A DNA stretch of 64,000 nucleotides, taken from NCBI GenBank assembly GCA_023678885.1, contig CM042972.1, forward strand, positions 11,800,501 to 11,864,500, given 5' to 3'. This stretch comes from Pogostemon cablin. Taxonomy: Eukaryota; Streptophyta; Magnoliopsida; Lamiales; Lamiaceae. The translations under genes and the position numbers were made by a program. The notes below the pieces were generated by a model. The model searched no databases, had not been told where the DNA came from, and was given only the letters and a program-made list of their open reading frames with translations. This document shows, one piece after another, positions 55,080-64,000 of the stretch (position 1 is the first letter of the stretch; each line of letters begins with the position of its first letter).

Positions 55080-55509
55080 GTGCCTAATAGTAATAATTTT
55101 GAGTCCACGTATCTAGTAATAATAATAGAATCTGTATTGTACCTAAGAGTAAGTCTCCCATAAAAATAAGGTTAGGTTTTCAAATTTGCAACTCACATAT
55201 TATTATATGGGTGAATTATAATTATAATATAAAAAATATTCTTAAAAAATAAAATTAATAATACTTGAAAGAAGTTATTTTTCCTCTTTTAAAAAAATAA
55301 AATAATATGAATTATTTAAAACTTAAGACTTAAGAACTTGAAAAAAGCTTCTTATAATAGAATTATAGAGTGCTTTTAAAATTATTCAAATTAGTTAGAT
55401 GATCAATTAAAGAAGAATCCTACAAAGTGTTGTTAGAATTCAACCGAGCCACAACACAAATTTAAAAAGTTCACATTACATAAAATAAGATATAAACAAA
55501 TTAAATTAT
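55080..55509. other. AT-rich spacer, nothing recognised
   Basis: No coding potential, RNA gene or clear terminal repeat. Confidence 0.5.
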
Positions 55510-56700
55510 ACCCAAAGTCGGGACGTCACGCAACCTGCTGATGGGAATTTCTAAAATTACCCCCATATTTCCCATTTATTTGGAGGCTAAGTAATTTCCT
55601 TATCATTTATACCTCCATATCTTCCGTGATTATCTTTTTCCATATTTTCCAAGATGTCATACATCATACAACTTATTTTGTTCTTTTCTCATACCTATAA
55701 ATGCATTCACATCTCACACATCAAATTCATCGCCTCATGCACACTTTCCATCGCCACTTTCATCTTTTTACTTTCACCATCATAAGTCATCCATCATCGG
55801 AGAGGATTTGAAAGAGTATTTATCTACTTGATAAGGAGATGAGATTCCTAAGAAGGATGGAAGCGTAAAGGAAGGACTACACTACTACGAGAATTTTTCT
55901 TCTGTTTCCTTTCTGCTACATAATTTTTAAACTCATGGGTAAGTTTTTTTCTTTCCACAAACATGGTTGTTACTTGTAACACCATGATCTAAGTTTCTTT
56001 TGATAGTGTTAAGGTTTTAAATGTTCAAATCATTTCTTAATACTACTATAATTGTGTTCTTACTTCTTAATTCTTGTTTCGATTATAAATGCATGAAGTT
56101 AGCTCGAATTATAATAATTGTATTTGTCACTATGGTAACTGAACAAGATTAATCTATATAGCTTTTAATTATTAGACACTCAATCTTAGAAATCTGATAA
56201 TCTTGCAAAACATCATTGTAGAAATATTTGGTATGAAAGTCCTAAAACCAATTCTTTTAGTATCTATAAAGGATTGGTATTACATTAACCTTTAATGAAA
56301 TTTTGCATGAATCGCTTAAAAGGGAATAAGGGGTTGTGGATATTTGCAAATTTAAATCTTGTAGTACCTATTAGGAAAACATGTTGATGCATAAGTACTT
56401 TGAAAGAGAACTTCTTAGCAGCATAAGTATTTAGAAAGGAAATAAAAGTTATTTACTAATTTGATCTTAAGATTTTCTATTATTTGTAATTGTTAAATCT
56501 CATTTGATCAAAGTGGTTTAGTATGCTTGAGTGATCATTCATATAAGTGTCAGAATGAATATGAGTTTTGGGTCTAGAAAGTTAACTTATTTGATTGACT
56601 GGATTACCTTAATACTACTTGCCTTCTATCTTGAAATACTTGATTATTTCAAAAACTTGATAAGCGTATTTTGCACACTCCAATTAATCCTCAAGTAAAG
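55510..56700 (+). mobile_element. Large LTR-like fragment related to 8150-9830
   Basis: It has CCTATAAATGCATTC near 55694, then GTTACTTGTAACACCATG. Both lie in the same order and spacing as in the LTR-like insertion in the virus. No retroelement genes are attached in this orientation. Confidence 0.45.
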
Positions 56701-56724
56701 TATCATTAGTTGTAGGTAAAGTAA

Positions 56725-58574
56725 GAGATTCGTTGATGCATGTTTCAATAGGATCCTTAGACAGGATCAAAGGCAGGTCATCATCCACAATCTCCTCTAC
56801 TACTTCCACAAACTTGACTTGCGGCTGTTCTATAGGCCACTACATTGCCTTGTTCAAAGAGAAGATAATTTCTTTATCATTCACCCTCAGCCTCAACTCT
56901 CCTTTGAACACATCGATCAAAACTCTTCTAGTATCGCCCGAATGATAGCCTGATGACCTGGTGTGATAAAAATTGGTGGGCTATCATCGTCATTATATTC
57001 ATCTGAATATTCTTCATCAAAGATAGGTGAACCTGTAAGCAATTAAAATTTTACGGTTCAATTAAATGGCGATACGTGGATGTTATTTATTAAATATTAA
57101 TTTATTTTGGAATTTAAATAAATAAATTCCTAAAGTAAATTAATAAATAATTGATAATTAAGTTGAGCCCAATAAATTAAATGAGCTTGAATTAAATGAT
57201 GCAAGTCAATTAAGCCCAAGTCAAATGAGGCCAGACCCAAATCAAATGAGCCCAGATAAATTAAATAAGGCCCAAGTAAAATAGGCCCGATTATAGTCCA
57301 GCGAATTGGAGGCCCAAGCCCGTAAAGTAAGGCCCAAATAGCCATGACTCCACCCCTCACCTATATAAAGGGGTCTTTTCCATTCATTTGGACACACATT
57401 CGAGCAGCCGAAGACAAGACGCTCTTGAAGAAATCGAGAACACGAGCAGCGCTCCCTCAAATCTTCAAGTCTTCGAAGCTTCAAGTAAAGAATGAACGAA
57501 GAACTTCAAGCGATCATCAAGTCTTCAAAGCTCCAAGCGAAGAACGTTCGAGGATCTTCAACTCTTCAAGCGATCTTCAAAGTCTTCAAGCTCAAGGCCT
57601 TCGAGGATCTTCAAGTTTTCAAGCAATCTTCGAGTCTTCAAAGCTTCAAGCGAAGAACGTTCGAGGATCTTCAAGTCTTCAAGCGAAGAACGAATGAAGA
57701 TCTTCAAGCCTTCAAGTAATCTTTGAATTTTCATAGTTTCAAGCGAGGATCTCCAAGTCTTCAAGCCTCCAAAGCTTCAAGCTCAAGATCTTTAACAAAG
57801 CTTCAAGTCTTAAAGCTTCCAAATCTTCAAGCTCAAGATCTTCAACAAAACTTCAAGTCATCAAGGCTCAAAGCATCTTCAAGCTTCAAGCAAGAATGAC
57901 AGCCAATGCGGGATCAAGGCTCCAAGTCCTCCAAATCAAGTGTTCTTCGTGGAAAGCTCTCAGTCAACGTTCAATCTGAACAAAGGTTCAACGTCTCCGG
58001 GTCAACGTTCAAGACTACACTCGATCTCGGATAAGCTTCGTTTGAAGATCCAGCTCAACACACACGCTGTCAACACAATCAGCGTACACTCTAGTCAAAG
58101 AAGTCAAAGTTAAACACACAAGTCAAGTCAAGCCAAATTGGTTCGAGAGAAGAATCAGAGGATTGATTAGAGATTGTAACACATTTACATATTCTCCAAA
58201 TTAAATCCATATGAAATTATCTTTGTACTCAATTTGTATTTATTTCATTATAAATACAAAATTTATTGTTACAGAACCACATAGCCACCATAGAAAACTC
58301 CACCATCTTCTTCATCGAAGATTGGTGAGCCATTATAGCCACGGTAGAATACTTCACCATATTCCTCATCGAAGATTGGTGGGCCACCATCAACAAATTC
58401 GACTTCTTCATTGAATATTGATGGTCCATCGTATACCGGATTGGACACTAACAAATCATTTTGTTGGTAGATCTGCGCAGTATCATCTTTATACGATGAC
58501 TGATCATCATAAAGGTATCATAAACCACTTGAAATCTCGAATCCAACATCGAGAATCTGGCTCTGATTACCAAC
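56725..58574 (-). pseudogene. Ty3/gypsy-like Gag-protease fragment, split by a solo LTR
   Basis: On the minus strand, 58574-58558 reads TTGGTAATCAGAGCCAG, a variant tRNA-Met primer site. Downstream the protein has IYQQNDLLVSNPVYDG, three SPIFDEE/PPIFDEE repeats with YGG/YRGY between them, then (past the solo LTR) SPIFDEEYSDEYNDD. After a frame change it continues AIIRAILEEF, VFKGELRLRVNDKEIIFSLN and DDDLPLILSKDP. The latter resembles the Gag-protease linker of plant Ty3/gypsy elements. The reading is truncated at about 56725 by the LTR-like sequence to the left. No RT is present. Confidence 0.65.
57034..58273 (+). mobile_element. Solo LTR, same family as 51107-55079, GAACC target duplication
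   Basis: It starts TGTAAGCAATT and ends TTATTGTTACA, with the perfect 5-bp duplication GAACC on both sides (57029-57033 and 58274-58278). It has TATATAAAG at 57362 and the same order of landmarks as the full element's LTRs, including GTCAAGTCAAGCCAAATTGG. A different internal array is made of CTTCAAGTCTTCAAGCGAAG-like units (57470-57870). Confidence 0.92.
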
Positions 58575-59480
58575 TGATCATTATTTTTATTTTAATTATT
58601 TATTAGTTATCAGTTTAGTAGTTAATCAAGTAATTCAAAAACTTGGGAATCTTATATAAAAGAGTCATAATTTCAACTTTTTGTCACTCTGATACTATCT
58701 CGTGGGTTCGATATTTAACTTGGTCCACTTGTTGGATACTACAATAAATCTCTTGATACTTGAGGGTGAAACATCATTCTTGTGAGAAAAAAAGTGAACA
58801 CCCATGCACCTTAGGGTTTATAAGTTAAACTTAGGGTTATCGTACTTGTATATTTTGTTTTAATTTTTTTAAATTTAATTGTAAGGGTGAGATTAAATTG
58901 ATTTAAGATCTAAGGTATCGTTTTGGGTTTAAGTAGAAATAAGGAAAATAGATTTAGTATTATATGGATTTAGTAAATTCGAATATATATTTGTTTCGAA
59001 TAGGTTTAAGGAAGATAGATTTTAACTTGAGAGAGACTTGGGGTAGGACCGGTTCTACTAAATATTTGGTAGAACTAGATCCCAATCTATCAATTTTCAT
59101 TCTATTTTTTCTTTCTCGAGGTCCCCACCTTTTCTCTAATACACACTTTACTCTCTCTTTCTCTTACACAAAAACACTCAATCTTTCTATCTCACACCTA
59201 TCTTATATACTTGAGTGGAATTGTTGTCCCTCTCATTCTACTTTTGCATTCTCAAGGTCCCCACCCTCTCTCCCTCTCTCTCTCACACACGTCACTCTCT
59301 TTTTCTCTTACACACACACCCTCTCTCTATCTCATATGCAGTGTGAAGTCTAACAATCTAATTCAGCAATAATGTCTATATCTGTGTATCCAATTTGACA
59401 TTATTCAAAGAGAAATTTTTCTCTCTAATTACTGACGCTTTATTTTTTAGTAAATCAGAGTTTCAAATCAAAGAGTAACC
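58575..59480. other. Possible LTR of the minus-strand retroelement, then spacer
   Basis: The stretch right of the primer site (58575-58800) should be LTR in minus sense, but its outer end is unclear. From 59090 to 59350 is a pyrimidine-rich stretch with CTCTCTCTC and ACACACAC runs, without a gene. Confidence 0.35.
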
Positions 59481-59549
59481 CAATTATTTATAAAGAGTAA
59501 TTCAATATATAAATAAAAAATTAACATTATTAACCAGACAGAACAAAAT

Positions 59550-59905
59550 ATATACAAATCAATATAAAGAGTAATTCAAAAACTTGTTCATAGTAACCCA
59601 AATCATTATAAGGAGTAACTCAATTAATAAAAAAAATAACATAAAAAGTTGTTGATGAAACATAATATTGTTAAACAAATCAATATAAAGAGTAATTCAA
59701 AAGCTTGTTCATAATAACTCAAATCATTTTAAAGAGTAATTGATTTAATAAAAATGAGTAACCTAAAAAGTTGTTAACAAAACAAAATATAACATAAACA
59801 AATTAATATATAGAGTAATTTAAAAGCTTGTTCATAATAACTCAATTCATTATAAAGAGTAACAAATAGAAATGAGTAACATAGAAAGTTGTTGACCAAA
59901 TTCCC
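59550..59905. repeat. Tandem array of a 120-123-bp unit, about three copies
   Basis: Units start near 59556, 59676 and 59799. Each holds AATCAATATAAAGAGTAATT, AGCTTGTTCATAATAACTCA and AAAAGTTGTTGA with variation. Related AAAGAGTAA words begin at about 59470. Confidence 0.88.
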
Positions 59906-60910
59906 AAATTATGTATAACAACTAATTAATTATAGAAACTAATGACTAATCACTTATAACTTCTAATGATTGGTCACTTCCAACTCAAAAAAAACTCTAA
60001 ATGATCTTTTGAATGTCTCCATTCTAAATTTTAGGAGTACTGTACTCATTGATGATAAAATAATTAACATTCTAAGCATAATCAAAATCAAGAAAATCAA
60101 TGAATAAACAAGTATGAATAGTGTGAGAGAAGTAACAAGTATAAAAAGTGCACCTCCTCCCCTCTCTCTTTCTCTCCTCCCCACACACAACACCATGATT
60201 TCGCGACCCCTACGTCGGTGCCAACGACATTCTCTCACAGCCGCTGGATAGTGGTGTTGAGGGATGCCACTGCCTCATCCTCCTCTTCCCCCAATCTCTG
60301 CCACCTCTGGTTGTCCAATTCCATGATTCTCAAGTGGTTTTATTAATTCACACTTTCTCGGTTAGATAGAAAACATAGGCTTCTTGTAAATGAATTAGCA
60401 GATATTTTTGTAAATCACCTCCTTAGTGACTAAAATGGGGTCAGAAAGAGGGTGCGTGTATGCATATGTGGTGAGAGAAAGAGGAGTATGGTGGAGAGAG
60501 AAGATGAGGATGGCCCAACTTGCAAGTGAATCTACGTGGAGAGAAAAAGAGGAGGAAACAAAAAGGAGGTTTATATATATATAAACCTAACTTGCAGAAG
60601 TGTTTGTGAAGGAAACTAAGCTGCATTGTAGTTCTTAGATTAACATGAGCGATTTTTTATTGACAAATCTCAAGCCCATAGGCTTACCTAATTGTTTGTT
60701 ATGGCTTTTTCTTAAGGAGTAATTTTAGTAAGTTAGAATAAATCCCAGTATAAATAAAGTTAATATGATAATGTCATGGACAAACTTGGATTGTAAGAAT
60801 ATGGTTTCATCCCTTTTTATGCGTTCATTCTGTAGTATATACATAGCATCAACGTAACTTGTATTTATGATGTATCGTGTGTTCTTCGTTTGTTTATACG
60901 CTACGCTGCA
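59906..60910. other. Spacer, right part probably retroelement LTR
   Basis: No gene is seen. The last 200-250 bases before 60910 end in CTGCA just before a primer-site-like motif, so they may be the 5' LTR of the element that follows. Its start was not fixed. Confidence 0.35.
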
Positions 60911-60947
60911 TTAGTTGGTATCACAATCCGGTGTTCAATCCTGAACC

Positions 60948-61900
60948 ATGCCACCGTGTAACAATCATCTTGAACAATATTTGGACACTTAAACACAACA
61001 ACTACAACTACAAGGAAAGTTGTTGCGCCAAATTTCCGCTTTTATACTTGGTGGTGCAAATCCTAATAATTAAGATAATCATGCACCTAATGCTGCTCCG
61101 ATCCCCGACCTATAAGATTCATCTGATGATGAGGCAACAATTGACAACCCATTTGCCTGTCTAGTGGGTCGTTTTGATCATCAACATGGTGATGGAAATA
61201 AATGTGAATTTTGATTAAAGATTGTACTCCCAGAGTTCATAGGTAGAATGAATCCAAATGCCTCTTTGGATTGGCTCATTGTCTAGGTAAGCACACGATT
61301 ACATGGGCAGACGATTACGTGGACGTGCAGCTGATTAGTGGTCACAACTCAAGGCCATTCGCCAACGTCAATGTGAATCAAAGATCACAACTTGGGAGTA
61401 ATTTACCAAACATCTCCGTCCAAAGTTTCTACCATTCAATTACTCCTGAACACTTTATCAAAAATTGCAGCATTTTCGGCAGGTATCTCGATTAGTGGAT
61501 GCATATACAGAGGAGTTTTAACGATTAATTACCCGCATTGATCTAGCAGAAACAAAGGATCAAGTGATCACACGATATATTGGGGGCTTACGCCTGCCAT
61601 TCCAAGATGTGTTAAACATGCTTGCCCTTCTTACTGTAGTAGAAGCACATCAACGGGTCTTATTGTATGAACAACAACTTGTACGTCATCCAGGAGCCTC
61701 CTATCTAGGTTCCTCTAATCGCCATACTACACACCCACAACCTGCTCACTGGAAAAAAATCCCGACACAACTCGTCCTAATGTAGGACCTCCTATGGGTT
61801 CTTTTGCTTGTCCTAGGCTGTGTTTTGGCTGTGGAAAACAGAACACTTACGTGCAAATTACCCCCATCGCGGCTCTAGAGGTCTTTTTTGGACGTCGATG
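60948..61900 (+). pseudogene. Chromovirus-like Gag with CCHC remnant
   Basis: The text includes EFIGRMNPNASLDWL, ISVQSFYHSITPEHF, LAETKDQVITRYIGGLRLPF and LTVVEAHQRVLLYEQQL, as in chromovirus Gag. Near 61815 a knuckle start CFGCGKQ remains, but its later His and Cys are lost. Stops at about 61493 and 61785 and several frame changes break it. Confidence 0.7.
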
Positions 61901-62034
61901 AAGAAGTTAATTACCATAATCTCCCTAATTTAGAAGACATTCTCTTGCAGCACAACAAGAAGAAATACTCATTGGTGATAAGGGGATAACATTAGTTACT
62001 CGACGAAGCTGTTTGACGCCAAAAACATCTTATG

Positions 62035-62420
62035 CTGCAATTCAGCGAAATATGTTGTTTGCCTCTACATGCACAATTGTTGGCAAGGTATGTAAGATTA
62101 TAATTGATTCTGGTTCTTGTGAAAATGTGATTGCATCTCTGGTGTTTGATAAATAAAAACTTGTTCCGGAATTGCATTCCACTCCCTATAATTTGGCATA
62201 GCTTGAATGGTCCAATAAAATTACTGCTGATTGGAGAGTATTAGTTTTTTTACTATTGGGACTAACTACGCAGATCAAGTATGGTGTGATGTTGTCCCTA
62301 TATATGATGTTTGTCATCTATTATTGGGACGCCCATGGTAATTTGATAGGGCGGTCATTCACGATGGTCGACAAAATTCATACTATGTTTTATTAGGAAT
62401 AAAATACAAGCTTGTTCCGT
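62035..62420 (+). pseudogene. Retrotransposon aspartic protease
   Basis: VGKVCKIIIDSGSCENVIA carries the D-S-G-S active site intact. CHLLLGRPW then matches the second conserved motif, followed by a stop where chromoviruses have Q or W. RAVIHDGR follows. The residues fit the protease of Ty3/gypsy chromoviruses. Confidence 0.8.
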
Positions 62421-62422
62421 CA

Positions 62423-63330
62423 GTGCCTTTACAACCATTATCTACACCTGACGGCCCAATTTCATTCCTCTCACATGGTGATGTTGTACGTGACATGGAA
62501 AATACAGATATGGTGTTCATGTTGCTTGCTCATGAAACTCTTGATACAGTTACCACAAACTCTATAGTTGTGCACTCTCTTTTGGAAGAATTCTCTAATG
62601 TGTTCCCCGACGATCTCCCGAATGCTTTACCGCCTCTAAGGGATATACAACATAAGATTGACTTTATACCCGGAAGCCTTCATCCAAATAGCCCACATTA
62701 CCAAATGAGTCCGAAGGAACATGAAGAGCTACATTGACAAGTACATGGCTTACTACAGAAGGGGCATGTTCGACAAAGCTTAAGCCCTTGCGCAGTGCCT
62801 GCTATCCTTATTCTATAAAAGAACGACCAATGGAGTATGTGCATAAATAGTTGAGAGGTGAATAAAATCACTATTAGATATCAATTCCCAATTCCTCAAT
62901 TAGATGGTTTACTCGATCAGTTGAGTGGGGCAATGATTTTCAGTAAATTGGACCGCCACTGTGGATATCATCAGATAAGGATTCATCCTAGGGACGAATG
63001 GAAAACTGTGTTCAAAACTAGAGAAGGTTTATTTGAGAGGCTTGTAATGTCGTTTGGATTATTTAATGCTCCAAGCACATTCATGCGTGTCATGAATCAA
63101 TCTCTACGATCTTTGATTGGAACATGTGTCGTTATTTATTTTGATGACATATTCATTCACGGCAAGACTAAAGAACAACACGTTAATGATTTAAAAGATG
63201 TTTTCTCGATTTTGTGTGAGGAAAAGTGCTTCGCCTCTCCTTCAAATTGTTGTTTTTTCAAGGATTCAATGTTATTTCTTGGCTATCAAATTTCAGTAAT
63301 GGGAATAGGGGTGAACTAAGATAAAGTGGC
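62423..63330 (+). pseudogene. Ty3/gypsy reverse transcriptase
   Basis: The linker (VVHSLLEEFSNVFPDDLP, LPPLRDIQHKIDFIPGS) is followed by a stop near 62737, then KITIRYQFPIPQLDGLLDQL, FSKLDRHCGYHQIRI, VMSFGLFNAPSTFMRVM and the catalytic box VVIYFDDI with both aspartates, then FLGYQIS. The palm is in one open frame (62858-63319). Stops before and after it show that the polyprotein is broken. Confidence 0.9.
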
Positions 63331-63920
63331 AGCAATTAGAGATTGGCCTTCATCAAGTATTCTGAAGGAAACTTGAAGTTTTCATGGACTGGCATCGTTC
63401 TATCGCCGGTTCATCCCACATTCCAGTGCTCTCATGGTACCCAATACAGATACTATGCATGGGAAAATATTTCAATGGACAAAGAGGCAGCAATTTCTAC
63501 TTTTGCTTTAATTAAAGAGAAGCACACACATGCTATATTATTAGTACTTCCAAAAATTTTCATACCATTTGAACTACATTGTGATGCTTTTAAAATTGGG
63601 ATTAGATCCGTGCTCAGTCAAGGGGGACGACTGGGTGGGTTCTTACTTTAGTGAAAAGGTTATGAGGGCTCGCTCTCGCTATAAAACATACGACCTAGAA
63701 TTCTACGTAGTTGTCCAAGCAGTCCGACATTGGAGCATTACTTATTTCACTGTGAATTTGTTCTTTACACAAATCATGAGTCCTTGAAACGTCTTGCAAC
63801 TCAAGACAACGTCTCATTTCGTCATGCTGAATGGTCTTCATATTTGCGACAATTTATATTTATTGTTTATAAGCACCTTGTAGACGCGTTGCGACGTTGT
63901 TAATGTGGCTCACTTATTTT
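63331..63920 (+). pseudogene. Ty3/gypsy RNase H and connection region
   Basis: FELHCDAFKIGIRSVLSQ gives the first catalytic aspartate. SRYKTYDLEFYVVVQAVRHW gives the glutamate motif (usually YS.YDKELYA). Near 63770 another frame reads the TNHESLK motif, then HAEWSSYLRQF and the end of the domain (VDALRR). Two frame changes break it. Confidence 0.75.
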
Positions 63921-64000
63921 TTCGAGAGATATACAAATTACATGGGATGCCTCTATCTATTGTTTTCGATCGAAACACTCGATTCTTAAGTCATTTTTTG

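Larger units (their letters stand above)
60911..64000 (+). mobile_element. Ty3/gypsy chromovirus-like retrotransposon, 5' two-thirds
   Basis: A primer-site-like TTGGTATCAC at 60916 is followed in order by gag, zinc knuckle, protease, RT and RNase H, all on the plus strand. Integrase, chromodomain and 3' LTR would lie beyond the window. Gag and pol are broken by several stops and frame changes. Confidence 0.8.

Noticed and set aside
57344..57764. Repeated open frames on both strands with FKSSKLQAKN-like repeats
   Set aside because: They are translations of the solo LTR minisatellite and not genes.
58964..59353. 129-codon open frame rich in Ser, Phe and Leu
   Set aside because: It depends on a pyrimidine-rich simple-sequence tract (CTCTCTC, CACACAC) and has no recognisable domain.
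1..64000. CRISPR arrays, bacterial operons, riboswitches
   Set aside because: The sequence is plant nuclear DNA. The direct repeats seen are transposon-derived or tandem duplications without spacer structure.

Overview
The window is nuclear DNA of a flowering plant, probably a eudicot. It has spliced genes with GT-AG introns, AT-rich spacers, dense Stowaway-type MITEs ending in CTCCCTCCGT, several hAT-like elements, a MULE, LTR retrotransposons and an integrated plant pararetrovirus. Two intact protein genes and one tRNA gene stand out. Most of the rest is transposon-derived. No species can be named from sequence alone.

Layout. 1-6.6 kb is spacer with MITEs, a hAT-like element (5248-6229) and minus-strand exon fragments of two unrelated genes, an HSP90/GRP94-like gene (1139-1245) and an ETF-ubiquinone oxidoreductase-like gene (1844-2301). 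About 7.25-18.13 kb is a near-complete but decayed endogenous caulimovirid. It runs tRNA-Met primer site, coiled-coil/coat region, movement protein, protease-RT-RNase H, transactivator-like region, then a 35S-like promoter. It is interrupted by a retroelement LTR-like insert (about 8.15-9.83 kb) and a hAT-like element (12542-14284). About 19.4-21.6 kb is an extremely AT-rich Helitron-like tract.

22264-36759 (minus strand) is a complete 24-exon LRR-malectin receptor kinase gene of the LRR-VIII-2 type. The reconstructed reading frame is 1027 codons plus stop with no break. Its first intron is about 7.1 kb and full of mobile elements. 37-42.6 kb holds nested MITEs, a MULE with about 260-bp terminal inverted repeats (39298-40482), a tRNA-Thr(AGU) gene (40536-40609) and a receptor-kinase pseudogene fragment. 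42639-46281 (minus) is a three-exon gene for an 81-residue protein resembling the plant complex I B9/NDUFA3-type subunit. A short LTR retrotransposon (46861-48794, target duplication GAAGA) sits in its presumed 5' leader.

48.9-64 kb is retrotransposon territory: a hAT-like MITE; a non-autonomous LTR element with gag only (51107-55079); a solo LTR of the same family (57034-58273, target duplication GAACC) inside an older minus-strand retroelement; a 120-bp tandem array; and a Ty3/gypsy chromovirus-like gag-pol running off the right end. The receptor kinase and the small mitochondrial gene are unrelated neighbours; there is no operon-like organisation.
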